This document shows positions 1-5,460 of a stretch of DNA of 9,635 nucleotides, one piece after another. The position numbers were made by a program, and so were the translations under genes. Under the pieces are notes generated by a model. That model saw only the letters and a list, made by a program, of their open reading frames with translations, made no database searches and was not told where the DNA came from. Location of the stretch: positions 1 through 9,635 of the forward strand of contig CAYZYC010000094.1 of assembly GCA_964481165.1 (NCBI GenBank), given 5' to 3'. Every line of letters starts with the position of its first letter. Position 1 is the first letter of the stretch. The DNA is from Zeimonas sp964481165. GTDB taxonomy: Bacteria > Pseudomonadota > Gammaproteobacteria > Burkholderiales > Burkholderiaceae_E.

Positions 1-605
1 AGGTCGTAGCCGGCCGACGACTTCTTCGCGCGCCGCGCGGTGCGCACGACCTTGCCTTCGGCGGTGACCACCGTGAGCCCGACCACGTTCTCCTTCATCG
101 TTCCGTAGCGCACGGCGTTGGTGCCCGACGCACGCGTCGCCGCCATCCCGCCGAGACTCGCGTCGGCTCCCGGATCGATCGGAAAGAACAGCCCCGTCGA
201 TTTCAGCTCGTCGTTCAGCTGCTTGCGCGTCACGCCGGCCTGCACCGTGGCCGTGAGGTCCTCGGCATGGACCGCCAGCACGCGGTTCATCTGCGACACG
301 TCGACCGACACGCCGCCGTGCACTGCGAGCAGGTGGCCCTCGAGCGACGAACCCACGCCGTACGGAATCACCGGCACCTGGAATGCGCGGCACTGCGCGA
401 CGACGTCGGCGACCTCGTCGGTGCTCTGCGCGAACACGACCGCGTCGGGCGGAGCCGGCGGAAACGGCGATTCGTCGCGGCCGTGGTGGTCGCGAACCGC
501 GTCGGCGGTGCTGAAACGCTCGCCGAAACGAGCGCGCAACGCGGCCGCGAGCGCCTCGGGCAATGGCCGCCTGAGCGCTTGGGCGGAAACGGACGGCTGG
601 TTCAC
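1..605 (-). CDS. FAD-linked D-lactate dehydrogenase (cytochrome) / glycolate oxidase GlcD-type, N-terminal part
   Basis: About 201 codons are present, with the C-terminal part beyond the left edge. The product looks like a PCMH-type FAD-binding oxidase of the LDHD/DLD1 group, which oxidises D-2-hydroxy acids such as D-lactate and passes electrons to cytochrome c or the respiratory chain. Visible FAD-domain motifs are PYGVGSSLEGH (about residues 81-91), then GADASLGGMAATRASGT followed by NAVRYGTMKENVVGL (about 146-177), and KKSSAGYDL at the edge; these are typical of the D-lactate dehydrogenase (cytochrome) branch. No signal peptide or membrane segment is seen at the N-terminus. The start is a GTG at 605-603, supported by a GGAGG Shine-Dalgarno five bases upstream. 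It is divergent from the adenosyltransferase gene. The missing C-terminal domain is needed to tell D-lactate from glycolate or another 2-hydroxy acid, so the family is firm and the substrate is not. Confidence 0.9.
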   Translation of the reverse strand, partial: MNQPSVSAQALRRPLPEALAAALRARFGERFSTADAVRDHHGRDESPFPPAPPDAVVFAQSTDEVADVVAQCRAFQVPVIPYGVGSSLEGHLLAVHGGVSVDVSQMNRVLAVHAEDLTATVQAGVTRKQLNDELKSTGLFFPIDPGADASLGGMAATRASGTNAVRYGTMKENVVGLTVVTAEGKVVRTARRAKKSSAGYD

Positions 606-706
606 TGTGGCCTCCGGTGGTACACGCGATCCGTCCAGGGTCGCCGGCGGAAGCGCGAACAACCGGCAGTTTAGACTGTCCGCTTCACAGGGGACCGGAT
701 CGGGCC
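606..706. promoter_or_regulatory. Divergent intergenic promoter region (FAD oxidase / adenosyltransferase)
   Basis: These 101 bases separate two divergent genes and should carry both promoters. The only -10-like sequences I see overlap at 668-677: TAGACT on plus (672-677) and TAAACT on minus (673-668). Neither has a convincing -35 at 16-18 bases. I see no cobalamin riboswitch here, and the space is too short for one. Confidence 0.4.
611..615 (-). promoter_or_regulatory. Shine-Dalgarno deciding the GTG start of the FAD oxidase
   Basis: On the minus strand GGAGG is followed by CCACA and then GTG at 605. The five-base spacing supports this GTG as the start; no competing ATG with a ribosome binding site is visible nearby. 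Confidence 0.75.
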
Positions 707-1258
707 ATGGGACACCGACTTTCGAAGATCGCGACGCGCACCGGAGACGACGGCACGACCGGGCTGGGCGACGGCAGCCGCACCCGCAAGGACAGCCTGC
801 GCATCGATGCGATCGGCCAGGTCGACGAGCTGAATGCGACGCTCGGCGTGCTGCTGACCGAAACGCTGCCCGAACCGATCCGCGAGGCGCTGGTCGACGT
901 CCAGCACGACCTCTTCGACCTCGGCGGCGAGTTGTGCATTCCCGGCCTGGAGAACCTGCCGCAACAGCGCGTCGCCCGGCTCGACGAACTGCTCGATGCG
1001 TACAACGCCGACCTGCCGCGGCTGCAGGAGTTCATCCTTCCCGGCGGATCGCGCGCCGCCGCGTTCGCGCACGTGACGAGAACCGTGTGCCGGCGTGCCG
1101 AGCGCGCGCTGGTCGCGCTCGGCAGCGAGGAAACGGTGCGCCCGGCATGCCGTCAGTACCTGAACCGCCTGTCCGACCTGATGTTCGTGCTCGGACGCGT
1201 GTTCAATCGCGAAGCGGGCGTTGCCGACGTGCTCTGGGAGAAAGGGCGCGAGCGCTGA
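707..1258 (+). CDS. pduO: ATP:cob(I)alamin adenosyltransferase, PduO/MMAB type
   Basis: The product, 183 residues, is a PduO-type corrinoid adenosyltransferase, a cytoplasmic enzyme that transfers the adenosyl group of ATP to cob(I)alamin to make coenzyme B12, e.g. for methylmalonyl-CoA mutase. The N-terminal ATP-binding motif TRTGDDGTTGLGDGSR lies at residues 10-25, DAIGQVDELNA at 34-44, LPGGSRAAAFAHVTRTVCRRAER from about 111, and YLNRLSDLMFVLGR at about 151-164. All are hallmark segments of the trimeric PduO family, and the length matches a single-domain form. The ATG at 707 is chosen because the family begins just ahead of the ATRTGDDG segment; the open frame continues upstream to a GTG at 617, but those residues are not family-like. 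An AGGGGA at 689-694 sits 12 bases upstream, a rather long spacing. It converges on the CNBD gene. CobA/CobO, the other adenosyltransferase family, is unrelated in sequence and is excluded. Confidence 0.95.
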   Translation: MGHRLSKIATRTGDDGTTGLGDGSRTRKDSLRIDAIGQVDELNATLGVLLTETLPEPIREALVDVQHDLFDLGGELCIPGLENLPQQRVARLDELLDAYNADLPRLQEFILPGGSRAAAFAHVTRTVCRRAERALVALGSEETVRPACRQYLNRLSDLMFVLGRVFNREAGVADVLWEKGRER

Positions 1259-1275
1259 CGCACTCGGGGGAGCGC

Positions 1276-1319
1276 CGGCGCCGATGCGCTCGGAACGAGT
1301 GTCGGCGCCGATGCGCTCG
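1276..1319. repeat. Imperfect tandem repeat, 17-bp identical cores at 27-bp period
   Basis: The 17-mer CGGCGCCGATGCGCTCG occurs at 1276-1292 and again at 1303-1319, with the 10 bases GAACGAGTGT between. Each copy begins with the palindrome CGGCGCCG. In RNA, 1286-1292 can pair with 1296-1302 (seven pairs, two of them G-U, loop GAA). The repeat fills the convergent gap between the adenosyltransferase and CNBD genes. With no T-run, a role as terminator is unproven. Confidence 0.75.
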
Positions 1320-1330
1320 AAGACCCGCGC

Positions 1331-1924
1331 TCAGGCGTCGCGGGCCGCTTCGAGGTACGAGACGAGTTTCGCGCTCGTCTGGCGCAGCCGCTCCGAGAGC
1401 AGCTGTACGAGCTTCAGCAGGATCTTGTTGCCGAGCTTGGGCTCGTCGCCGAGCACGAGCATCAGCGCGTCGCGCGTGAGCACCGCAATGCGGCTGTCCT
1501 CCAGCGTGACGCACGATGCGAACCGCGGCTCGCCGTCGAACATCGACATCTCGCCGAGCGAATGCCCGGAATGCGCGACCGCGATGCGCGACGGGTAGTT
1601 GTACCGGTTGCGCCGCAGGACGTCGACCATCCCCTGCATCAGCAGCATCATGAAGTCGCCGGTCTCGCCCTCGTTGATGATCGTGACGCCGGGCGGCGCT
1701 TCGTACACGTACATGAACGTGCCGAGCTTGCGGGTTTCTTCCATCTCGAGACCCGAGAACAGCGGCGTCTTGGCCATCAGTGCATGGATCTGGTCGGCGA
1801 ATTCGCTGGCGCGCCCGATCGGCCGAAGGCCGACTGCAAGCAGCCGCTCGTGTGGTGTTCGCCGCCCCGGGACCGTCGCGGTCGCCGCGGACTGAGGCGA
1901 AGCGTCGCCTTTCACCGCTTCCAT
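1331..1924 (-). CDS. Cyclic nucleotide-binding domain protein (Crp/Fnr-type sensor domain without HTH)
   Basis: The 197-residue product has a low-complexity, probably disordered N-terminus (about 1-30), a short helical stretch, and one cyclic-nucleotide-binding fold (about 48-185). The phosphate-binding cassette reads LGEMSMFDGEPRFASCV (about 124-140); it keeps the Gly-Glu and the Arg that contact the cyclic phosphate in cAMP/cGMP-binding family members. After the domain there are only helices ending in SYLEAARDA, with no helix-turn-helix, kinase or membrane domain, so it is not a Crp-like DNA-binding regulator on its own. It may act through protein partners; that is inference. The ATG at 1924 has a GGAGG five bases upstream (1934-1930) and an extended -10 promoter. 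It lies downstream of aroG on the same strand, but with its own promoter. The ligand, if any, cannot be told from the sequence. Confidence 0.88.
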   Translation of the reverse strand: MEAVKGDASPQSAATATVPGRRTPHERLLAVGLRPIGRASEFADQIHALMAKTPLFSGLEMEETRKLGTFMYVYEAPPGVTIINEGETGDFMMLLMQGMVDVLRRNRYNYPSRIAVAHSGHSLGEMSMFDGEPRFASCVTLEDSRIAVLTRDALMLVLGDEPKLGNKILLKLVQLLSERLRQTSAKLVSYLEAARDA

Positions 1925-1940
1925 CGATACCTCCGATTCC

Positions 1941-1956
1941 TGGCCGATTTATAGCA
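1941..1956 (-). promoter_or_regulatory. Extended -10 promoter of the CNBD gene
   Basis: On the minus strand TGC precedes TATAAA (1953-1948), giving an extended -10 element with five of six consensus bases. No good -35 is seen; TTTTCT 16 bases upstream is the closest. Transcription would start near 1941, leaving a 5' leader of about 17 bases that includes the GGAGG. The short inverted repeat GCAT-GTT-ATGC (1954-1964) overlaps the upstream edge and could be an operator half-site pair, which is speculative. Confidence 0.6.
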
Positions 1957-1971
1957 TGTTATGCGGCGCAG

Positions 1972-2015
1972 AAAAGCCGCGCGCCGCGACGCGTTTCGCG
2001 CGCTTCGCGGTTTTT
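1972..2015. terminator. Candidate aroG terminator, GC hairpin, possibly bidirectional
   Basis: On the minus strand, just past aroG, AAGCGCGCG (2005-1997) can pair with CGCGCGGCTT (1983-1974) with one bulged base, followed by two more T. On the plus strand a different hairpin (1984-2010, outer stem CCGCGA/TCGCGG) is followed directly by T5 (2011-2015), but no plus-strand gene lies upstream. The region is GC-rich and can fold several ways, so the assignment is weak. Confidence 0.35.
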
Positions 2016-2068
2016 CCGACGGATGGCACCGCCTTGCGCGAGAACCTTCGGCGCGCGCGCGACGGGCG

Positions 2069-3133
2069 TCATTCGTCAGCCGACAGACGGCGGCGGCGAA
2101 CCGCCTCGGCGAGCGTCTCCAGCAACGGGACGCTGTCTTCCCAGCCGATGCAGCCGTCGGTGATGCTCTGTCCGTAGAGCAGCGGCTTGCCCGCAACCAG
2201 ATCCTGGCGGCCCGGCTGCAGATGACTCTCGATCATCATGCCGACGATGCGCTCGTCGCCGGCGGCGATCTGCGCGGCGATCGTCGCGACGACCGCCGTC
2301 TGGTTCTCGTAGCGTTTCTGGCTGTTGCCGTGGCTGGCGTCGATCATCAACCGGCACGGCAACCCCGCCGACGCAGCCGCACGGCATGCCTCGTCGACGC
2401 TCGCCGCGTCGTAGTTGGGCCTGCTGCCCCCGCGCAGGATCATGTGGCAATCGTCGTTGCCGTTGGTCGAGACGATTGCCGAATGCCCGCCCTTGGTCAC
2501 CGAGAGAAAGTGATGCGGCTGCGACGCGGCCTTGATCGCATCGAGCGCGATCCTCAGGTTGCCGTCGGTACCGTTCTTGAAACCGACGGGACACGACAGC
2601 CCCGACGCGAGCTCGCGGTGCACCTGCGATTCGGTCGTGCGCGCTCCGATCGCGCCCCAGGAGATCAGGTCGGCGTAATACTGCGGCGTGATCATGTCGA
2701 GGTATTCGGTGCCGGCCGGCATTCCCATGCGCGCGAGATCGAGCAGCAACTCGCGCGCGATGCGCAATCCCTTGTTGATGTCGAAGCTGTGGTTCAACCC
2801 GGGGTCGTTGATCAACCCCTTCCAGCCGACCGTCGTGCGCGGCTTCTCGAAATACACGCGCATGACGATCTCGAGTTCCCCGGCGAAGCGGTTGCGCTGT
2901 TCGAGCAGCCGTTCCGCGTATTCCCGCGCCGCCTTCGGGTCGTGAATCGAGCACGGCCCGATGACGACGACCAGGCGATCGTCGCTGCCGTGCAGGATCC
3001 GGTGAATCGCCTGGCGCGTCGTGTACGTCGTCTCGGCAGCACGTTCGTCGATGGCGAACTCGCGCAGCAGATGCGACGGAGGAGCGAGTTCCTTGATCTC
3101 GCGGATGCGCAGGTCGTCGGTGCGGTGGGTCAT
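2069..3133 (-). CDS. aroG: 3-deoxy-7-phosphoheptulonate (DAHP) synthase, class I, AroG-type
   Basis: The 354-residue enzyme condenses phosphoenolpyruvate and erythrose 4-phosphate to DAHP, the first step of the shikimate pathway. It aligns with E. coli AroG without gaps through the catalytic region, so residue numbers coincide: metal ligands C61 (in GPCSIHDP), H268, E302 and D326, and substrate-binding R92, K97, R165, K186 and R234. D146, P150, L175 and S180, positions where substitutions in E. coli AroG relieve phenylalanine inhibition, all carry the E. coli wild-type residue, which suggests a Phe-sensitive enzyme. The start MTHRTDDLRIREIKEL matches the E. coli N-terminus. The 20 bases before the ATG hold no Shine-Dalgarno and directly follow the U-run of a terminator hairpin. 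Expression is probably controlled by the phenylalanine attenuator upstream. Paralogues AroF and AroH are the alternatives; the leader and these residues favour AroG. Confidence 0.97.
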   Translation of the reverse strand: MTHRTDDLRIREIKELAPPSHLLREFAIDERAAETTYTTRQAIHRILHGSDDRLVVVIGPCSIHDPKAAREYAERLLEQRNRFAGELEIVMRVYFEKPRTTVGWKGLINDPGLNHSFDINKGLRIARELLLDLARMGMPAGTEYLDMITPQYYADLISWGAIGARTTESQVHRELASGLSCPVGFKNGTDGNLRIALDAIKAASQPHHFLSVTKGGHSAIVSTNGNDDCHMILRGGSRPNYDAASVDEACRAAASAGLPCRLMIDASHGNSQKRYENQTAVVATIAAQIAAGDERIVGMMIESHLQPGRQDLVAGKPLLYGQSITDGCIGWEDSVPLLETLAEAVRRRRLSADE

Positions 3134-3153
3134 GATCGTGTGGGTGTCGGAAG

Positions 3154-3183
3154 AAAAAAAAACCGCCGGTCGGTGCCGGCGGT
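3154..3183 (-). terminator. Attenuator terminator in the aroG leader
   Basis: Read on the minus strand, CCGCCGG (3182-3176), a six-base loop and CCGGCGG (3169-3163) form a perfect seven-pair GC stem, extendable by one A-T pair, followed by nine T (3162-3154). This is a strong intrinsic terminator. It ends 20 bases before the aroG ATG and 24 bases after the leader-peptide stop. It therefore stops transcription before aroG, as attenuators do, and is not at the end of a gene. Confidence 0.92.
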
Positions 3184-3251
3184 CGGTTGGATTCGGAGCT
3201 GCTGCTTCAGGCTTGCATACACGCTACCGACTCGTCCCGCCCGCGGCAGGG
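3178..3251 (-). promoter_or_regulatory. Phenylalanine attenuator: alternative RNA pairings of the aroG leader
   Basis: Hand-drawn pairings on the minus-strand RNA. Segment 1, CCCUGCC (3251-3245), immediately follows the last Phe codon and can pair with segment 2, GGCGGG (3241-3236), leaving one U bulged. Segment 2 can instead pair with segment 3: GGCG (3241-3238) with CGCC (3181-3178), and GUCGGU (3231-3226) with ACCGAC (3187-3182), with a six-base bulge. Segment 3 overlaps the 5' arm of the terminator stem, so antiterminator and terminator exclude each other. A ribosome stalled at the Phe codons would cover segment 1 and free segment 2, allowing antitermination; with ample Phe-tRNA the terminator would form. 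The terminator is firm; the antiterminator pairing is inference and has not been folded computationally. Confidence 0.65.
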
Positions 3252-3308
3252 AAAGCCGAAAAAGTACGCAAAAAAGAAGGGAGCGCGTTTCGCTGTGCAG
3301 TGCAGCAT
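3207..3308 (-). CDS. Phe-rich leader peptide of the aroG attenuator (PheL-like)
   Basis: A 33-codon reading frame starts at the ATG at 3308 and ends in TGA at 3209-3207. Residues 9-20 read APFFFAYFFGFP, with six Phe and one Tyr in the nine residues 11-19; both UUU and UUC codons are used. E. coli PheL has the very similar core PFFFAFFFTFP. The peptide is presumably a translational sensor of charged Phe-tRNA (Tyr to a lesser degree), with no function of its own. Its position fits: promoter just upstream, terminator 24 bases downstream, then aroG. No Shine-Dalgarno lies at a usable distance before the ATG (only CCGGA abutting it), and the promoter candidate would start transcription at about that A, so leaderless initiation is possible. 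The frame is open upstream into the MFS gene, but the ATG at 3308 is the first start inside the predicted transcript. Confidence 0.85.
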   Translation of the reverse strand: MLHCTAKRAPFFFAYFFGFPCRGRDESVACMQA

Positions 3309-3314
3309 TCCGGA

Positions 3315-3343
3315 AGTGTACGACTCGATTGCGCCGGCCGCAA
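3315..3343 (-). promoter_or_regulatory. Putative sigma-70 promoter of the aroG leader
   Basis: Minus strand: -35 TTGCGG (3343-3338), 17-base spacer, -10 TACACT (3320-3315). The -10 matches four of six consensus bases and the -35 three. Counting from the -10, +1 falls at 3308, the first base of the leader-peptide ATG. The promoter lies 59 bases beyond the MFS stop codon, so aroG can be transcribed independently of the MFS gene. Confidence 0.6.
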
Positions 3344-3402
3344 GCGTCCGACGCGGTGCGTGCGCGAAGCGCAACGTGCCGAATCCCGACCCGTGCATGT
3401 GC

Positions 3403-4638
3403 TCATCGATCGGGCGGCTGGCCGGAATCCGCAACGTCCGATGCGCCGGGCGGCGGGATCCAGCGCCACAGCAGCGCCCCGCCCAGCAACGCCAGCAACC
3501 CGGTGGCAGCGATGCCGGCGGCCAGTGTCGCGACCGCGGCCATCGCCGAAAGCAGTACCGGCCCGGCGGTGGCGCCGAAGTCCGAAAGCAGCCGCCAGAC
3601 GCCGAAGAACTGCGCGCGCCCGCGCACCGGCGAGTGGTCGGCGCCGAGCGTCATCACGATGCCCGACCCGATTCCATTGCCGAATCCGAGCAGCAGCGAA
3701 ACGAGCAGCAGCGCCGGCATCGTCGACGTGAACGGCATCAGCAGCAGCGCCGCGCCCATGATCGCCATGCAAGGCACGGCGACCGAGCGGCGGCCCCGCG
3801 TATCCATCCGCTTGCCCGCGGGATAGAACACGAGCATGTCGACGGCACCGGCGAGTCCGTAGACGACCGACGCCATCGCCGCGTCCAGTCCGATGTGCTC
3901 GGCCCACAGCGGAATGATCGCCTGGCGAGCCGAGCGCACGGCACCGATCAGCGCCACCCCGAGGCCGACGGTCGCGAATACGCGGCGATGCGCAAGCGCG
4001 ACCGAACGCAACGTCGGCGCGGCGTCGGGCGCGGCGACGGATGCCGCGGCATGCGTCGCCGGACGCTCCTCCTCGGGCAGGTCGGGCATGCCGAGCGCCA
4101 CGGCGGCCGCGATCGCCATGACGCAGGCGCCTGCCCAGTACGCTCCATGCAGTCCGTACAGGTGCACGAGCGCCGCGCCGGCGAACGGCCCGGCGAACAA
4201 TCCGATCCGCATGACGCCGCCCAGCGTCGACAGCGCCCGGGCACGGAAATGCAGCGGAACGACAACGGTCAGATAGCTCAGGCGTGCCAGGTTGAACACG
4301 GCACCCGCGGCACCGACCAGGAAGATGCCGGCGGCGAAGCCGTGGATCGCATCGGCGAACACGCACAGCAGCATCGCCGCGGCGGCGAGGACCGCTCCGC
4401 CGACGAACGCGCGCCGTTCGCCGAATCGGGCGGTCAGCGCCGAGGCCGGCAGGCTGCCTGCGAGCGACCCGATGCCCAACAGCGTCACGACCAGCGCCGC
4501 CAGCGCGACCGAACCGCCGAGTTCGCGCACCGTCAGCGGAACCACGGGCAGGATCGCACCCTTGCCGAGTCCGAACAGCAACGACGGACCGAAGACCGGC
4601 AGCGCGATCCTGCGCAGGCGAAATGCGGGGGTGCTCAC
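3403..4638 (-). CDS. Major facilitator superfamily (MFS) transporter
   Basis: The 411-residue, strongly hydrophobic protein has the pattern of about 12 membrane helices in two halves with a central hydrophilic loop (roughly 190-215, EEERPATHAAAS and following). The loop after helix 2 carries LTARFGERRAF, a form of MFS motif A, and the second half repeats it as YPAGKRMDTRGRRS, supporting an inner-membrane secondary transporter. Export of a small molecule is plausible, but the substrate is not readable. The start is a GTG at 4638-4636; an in-frame stop lies about 30 bases further upstream and no ATG precedes it, so this is the only reasonable start, although no Shine-Dalgarno is clear. It is divergent from the SDR gene by 53 bases. 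Downstream, TGCGC-GAA-GCGCA at 3361-3373 could fold but lacks a T-run, so read-through into the aroG leader is possible. Confidence 0.9.
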   Translation of the reverse strand: MSTPAFRLRRIALPVFGPSLLFGLGKGAILPVVPLTVRELGGSVALAALVVTLLGIGSLAGSLPASALTARFGERRAFVGGAVLAAAAMLLCVFADAIHGFAAGIFLVGAAGAVFNLARLSYLTVVVPLHFRARALSTLGGVMRIGLFAGPFAGAALVHLYGLHGAYWAGACVMAIAAAVALGMPDLPEEERPATHAAASVAAPDAAPTLRSVALAHRRVFATVGLGVALIGAVRSARQAIIPLWAEHIGLDAAMASVVYGLAGAVDMLVFYPAGKRMDTRGRRSVAVPCMAIMGAALLLMPFTSTMPALLLVSLLLGFGNGIGSGIVMTLGADHSPVRGRAQFFGVWRLLSDFGATAGPVLLSAMAAVATLAAGIAATGLLALLGGALLWRWIPPPGASDVADSGQPPDR

Positions 4639-4691
4639 GCGTTCAGCGCGACCGGAATGCGATCATCGGGGCCTGCCGCGGGAGAATCGAC

Positions 4692-5420
4692 ATGGACTTC
4701 GCCGACACGAGCTTCGAAGACCGATGCGTGATGGTCACCGGTGCCACCGGCAATCTCGGACGAGCGGTGGCGAAGGCATTCGACGATCGTAACGCACGCC
4801 TGGTACTCCTCGGATCGCGGCCCGAAAGCCTGCGGCGCGCGTACGGAAACGAAGCCGGCGGCGGCGAGCGGCGCATGACGGCCGCCGTCGACCTGCTCGA
4901 CGCGCCGCGGGTCGATGCGGTCGTCGCCGAGGCCGTCGCGCGGTTCGGGCGGATCGACGTCCTGTGCAATCTCGCCGGCTCTTTCCGGATGGGCAAGGCG
5001 GTGCACGATACGGCCGACGACGACTGGCAGTTCCTCTTCGATGCGAACGTGCGCACGGCGCTGCACGCCACGCGCGCCGTCGTTCCGCACATGCTGTCGG
5101 CCGGTGGTGGACGCATCGTCAACGTCGGCGCGTCCGCGGCGCAGAAAGGCGCGGCGCGGATGGGTCCGTACGTCGCTTCCAAGGCAGCGCTGCTGCGCAT
5201 GACCGAGACGCTGTCGTCGGAACTGCGCGAACATTCGATCAACGTGAACTGCGTGCTTCCGAGCGTGATCGATTCGCCGGAGAACCGCGCTTCGATGCCG
5301 CAGGTCGATCCTTCCCGCTGGGTGGCTCCCGAAGACCTCGCGAACGTCATCGTCTTCCTCGCGTCCGACGCGGCCCGCGCGGTGCACGGCGTTGCACTGC
5401 CCGTGACCGGTACGGGCTGA
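4692..5420 (+). CDS. Short-chain dehydrogenase/reductase (SDR) family oxidoreductase
   Basis: The 242-residue product is a classical-size SDR, a cytoplasmic NAD(P)-dependent oxidoreductase. The Rossmann motif TGATGNLG is at residues 16-23, NLAG at 93-96, and the catalytic YVASK at 160-164 (Tyr160, Lys164). The nearest serine before the Tyr is Ser148, 12 residues away rather than the usual 13, inside VNVGASAAQKG; related SDRs often read VGAxAA here, so catalysis may not rely on a canonical serine. The C-terminus (RWVAPEDLANVIVFLASDAA, then GVALPVTG) is typical of the family. The ATG at 4692 has GGGAGA six bases upstream and gives the standard N-terminus; an earlier in-frame start at 4623 would overlap the MFS gene and is rejected. 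The substrate is unknown. It faces away from the MFS gene and converges on the DUF748 gene. Confidence 0.92.
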   Translation: MDFADTSFEDRCVMVTGATGNLGRAVAKAFDDRNARLVLLGSRPESLRRAYGNEAGGGERRMTAAVDLLDAPRVDAVVAEAVARFGRIDVLCNLAGSFRMGKAVHDTADDDWQFLFDANVRTALHATRAVVPHMLSAGGGRIVNVGASAAQKGAARMGPYVASKAALLRMTETLSSELREHSINVNCVLPSVIDSPENRASMPQVDPSRWVAPEDLANVIVFLASDAARAVHGVALPVTGTG

Positions 5421-5444
5421 ACGCGCCCGGCGTTCGCCGTGCCC

Positions 5445-5460
5445 GCGCGGCCGGCCGCGC
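5445..5460. repeat. 16-bp perfect palindrome between convergent genes
   Basis: GCGCGGCCGGCCGCGC is self-complementary and ends on the first base of the DUF748 stop codon (read on plus). Just upstream, CGGC-GTTC-GCCG (5428-5439) forms a small hairpin. Both lie in the 39-base convergent gap. They may slow or stop transcription from either side, but there is no T-run, so I do not call an intrinsic terminator. Confidence 0.5.

Noticed and set aside
606..706. Possible cobalamin riboswitch before the adenosyltransferase.
   Set aside because: The gap is only 101 bases, no B12-box-like sequence is recognisable, and B12 riboswitches usually need about 200 bases.
118..1479. A 453-codon plus-strand open frame over the first three genes.
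   Set aside because: It runs antisense or out of frame to the FAD oxidase and adenosyltransferase, and is Arg-rich and low in complexity.
3154..3183. Reading the aroG leader hairpin as the terminator of the MFS gene.
   Set aside because: It lies about 220 bases past the MFS stop, beyond a promoter and the leader peptide, and directly before aroG, which fits attenuation better.
3207..3434. A longer, 75-codon version of the leader-peptide frame.
   Set aside because: It would start inside the MFS gene, upstream of the predicted aroG promoter; only the part from 3308 fits the transcript and the PheL-like layout.
1961..3826. A 621-codon plus-strand open frame across aroG and the MFS gene.
   Set aside because: It is antisense to two clearly recognised genes, has no motifs and no ribosome binding site, and so is a GC-driven shadow.
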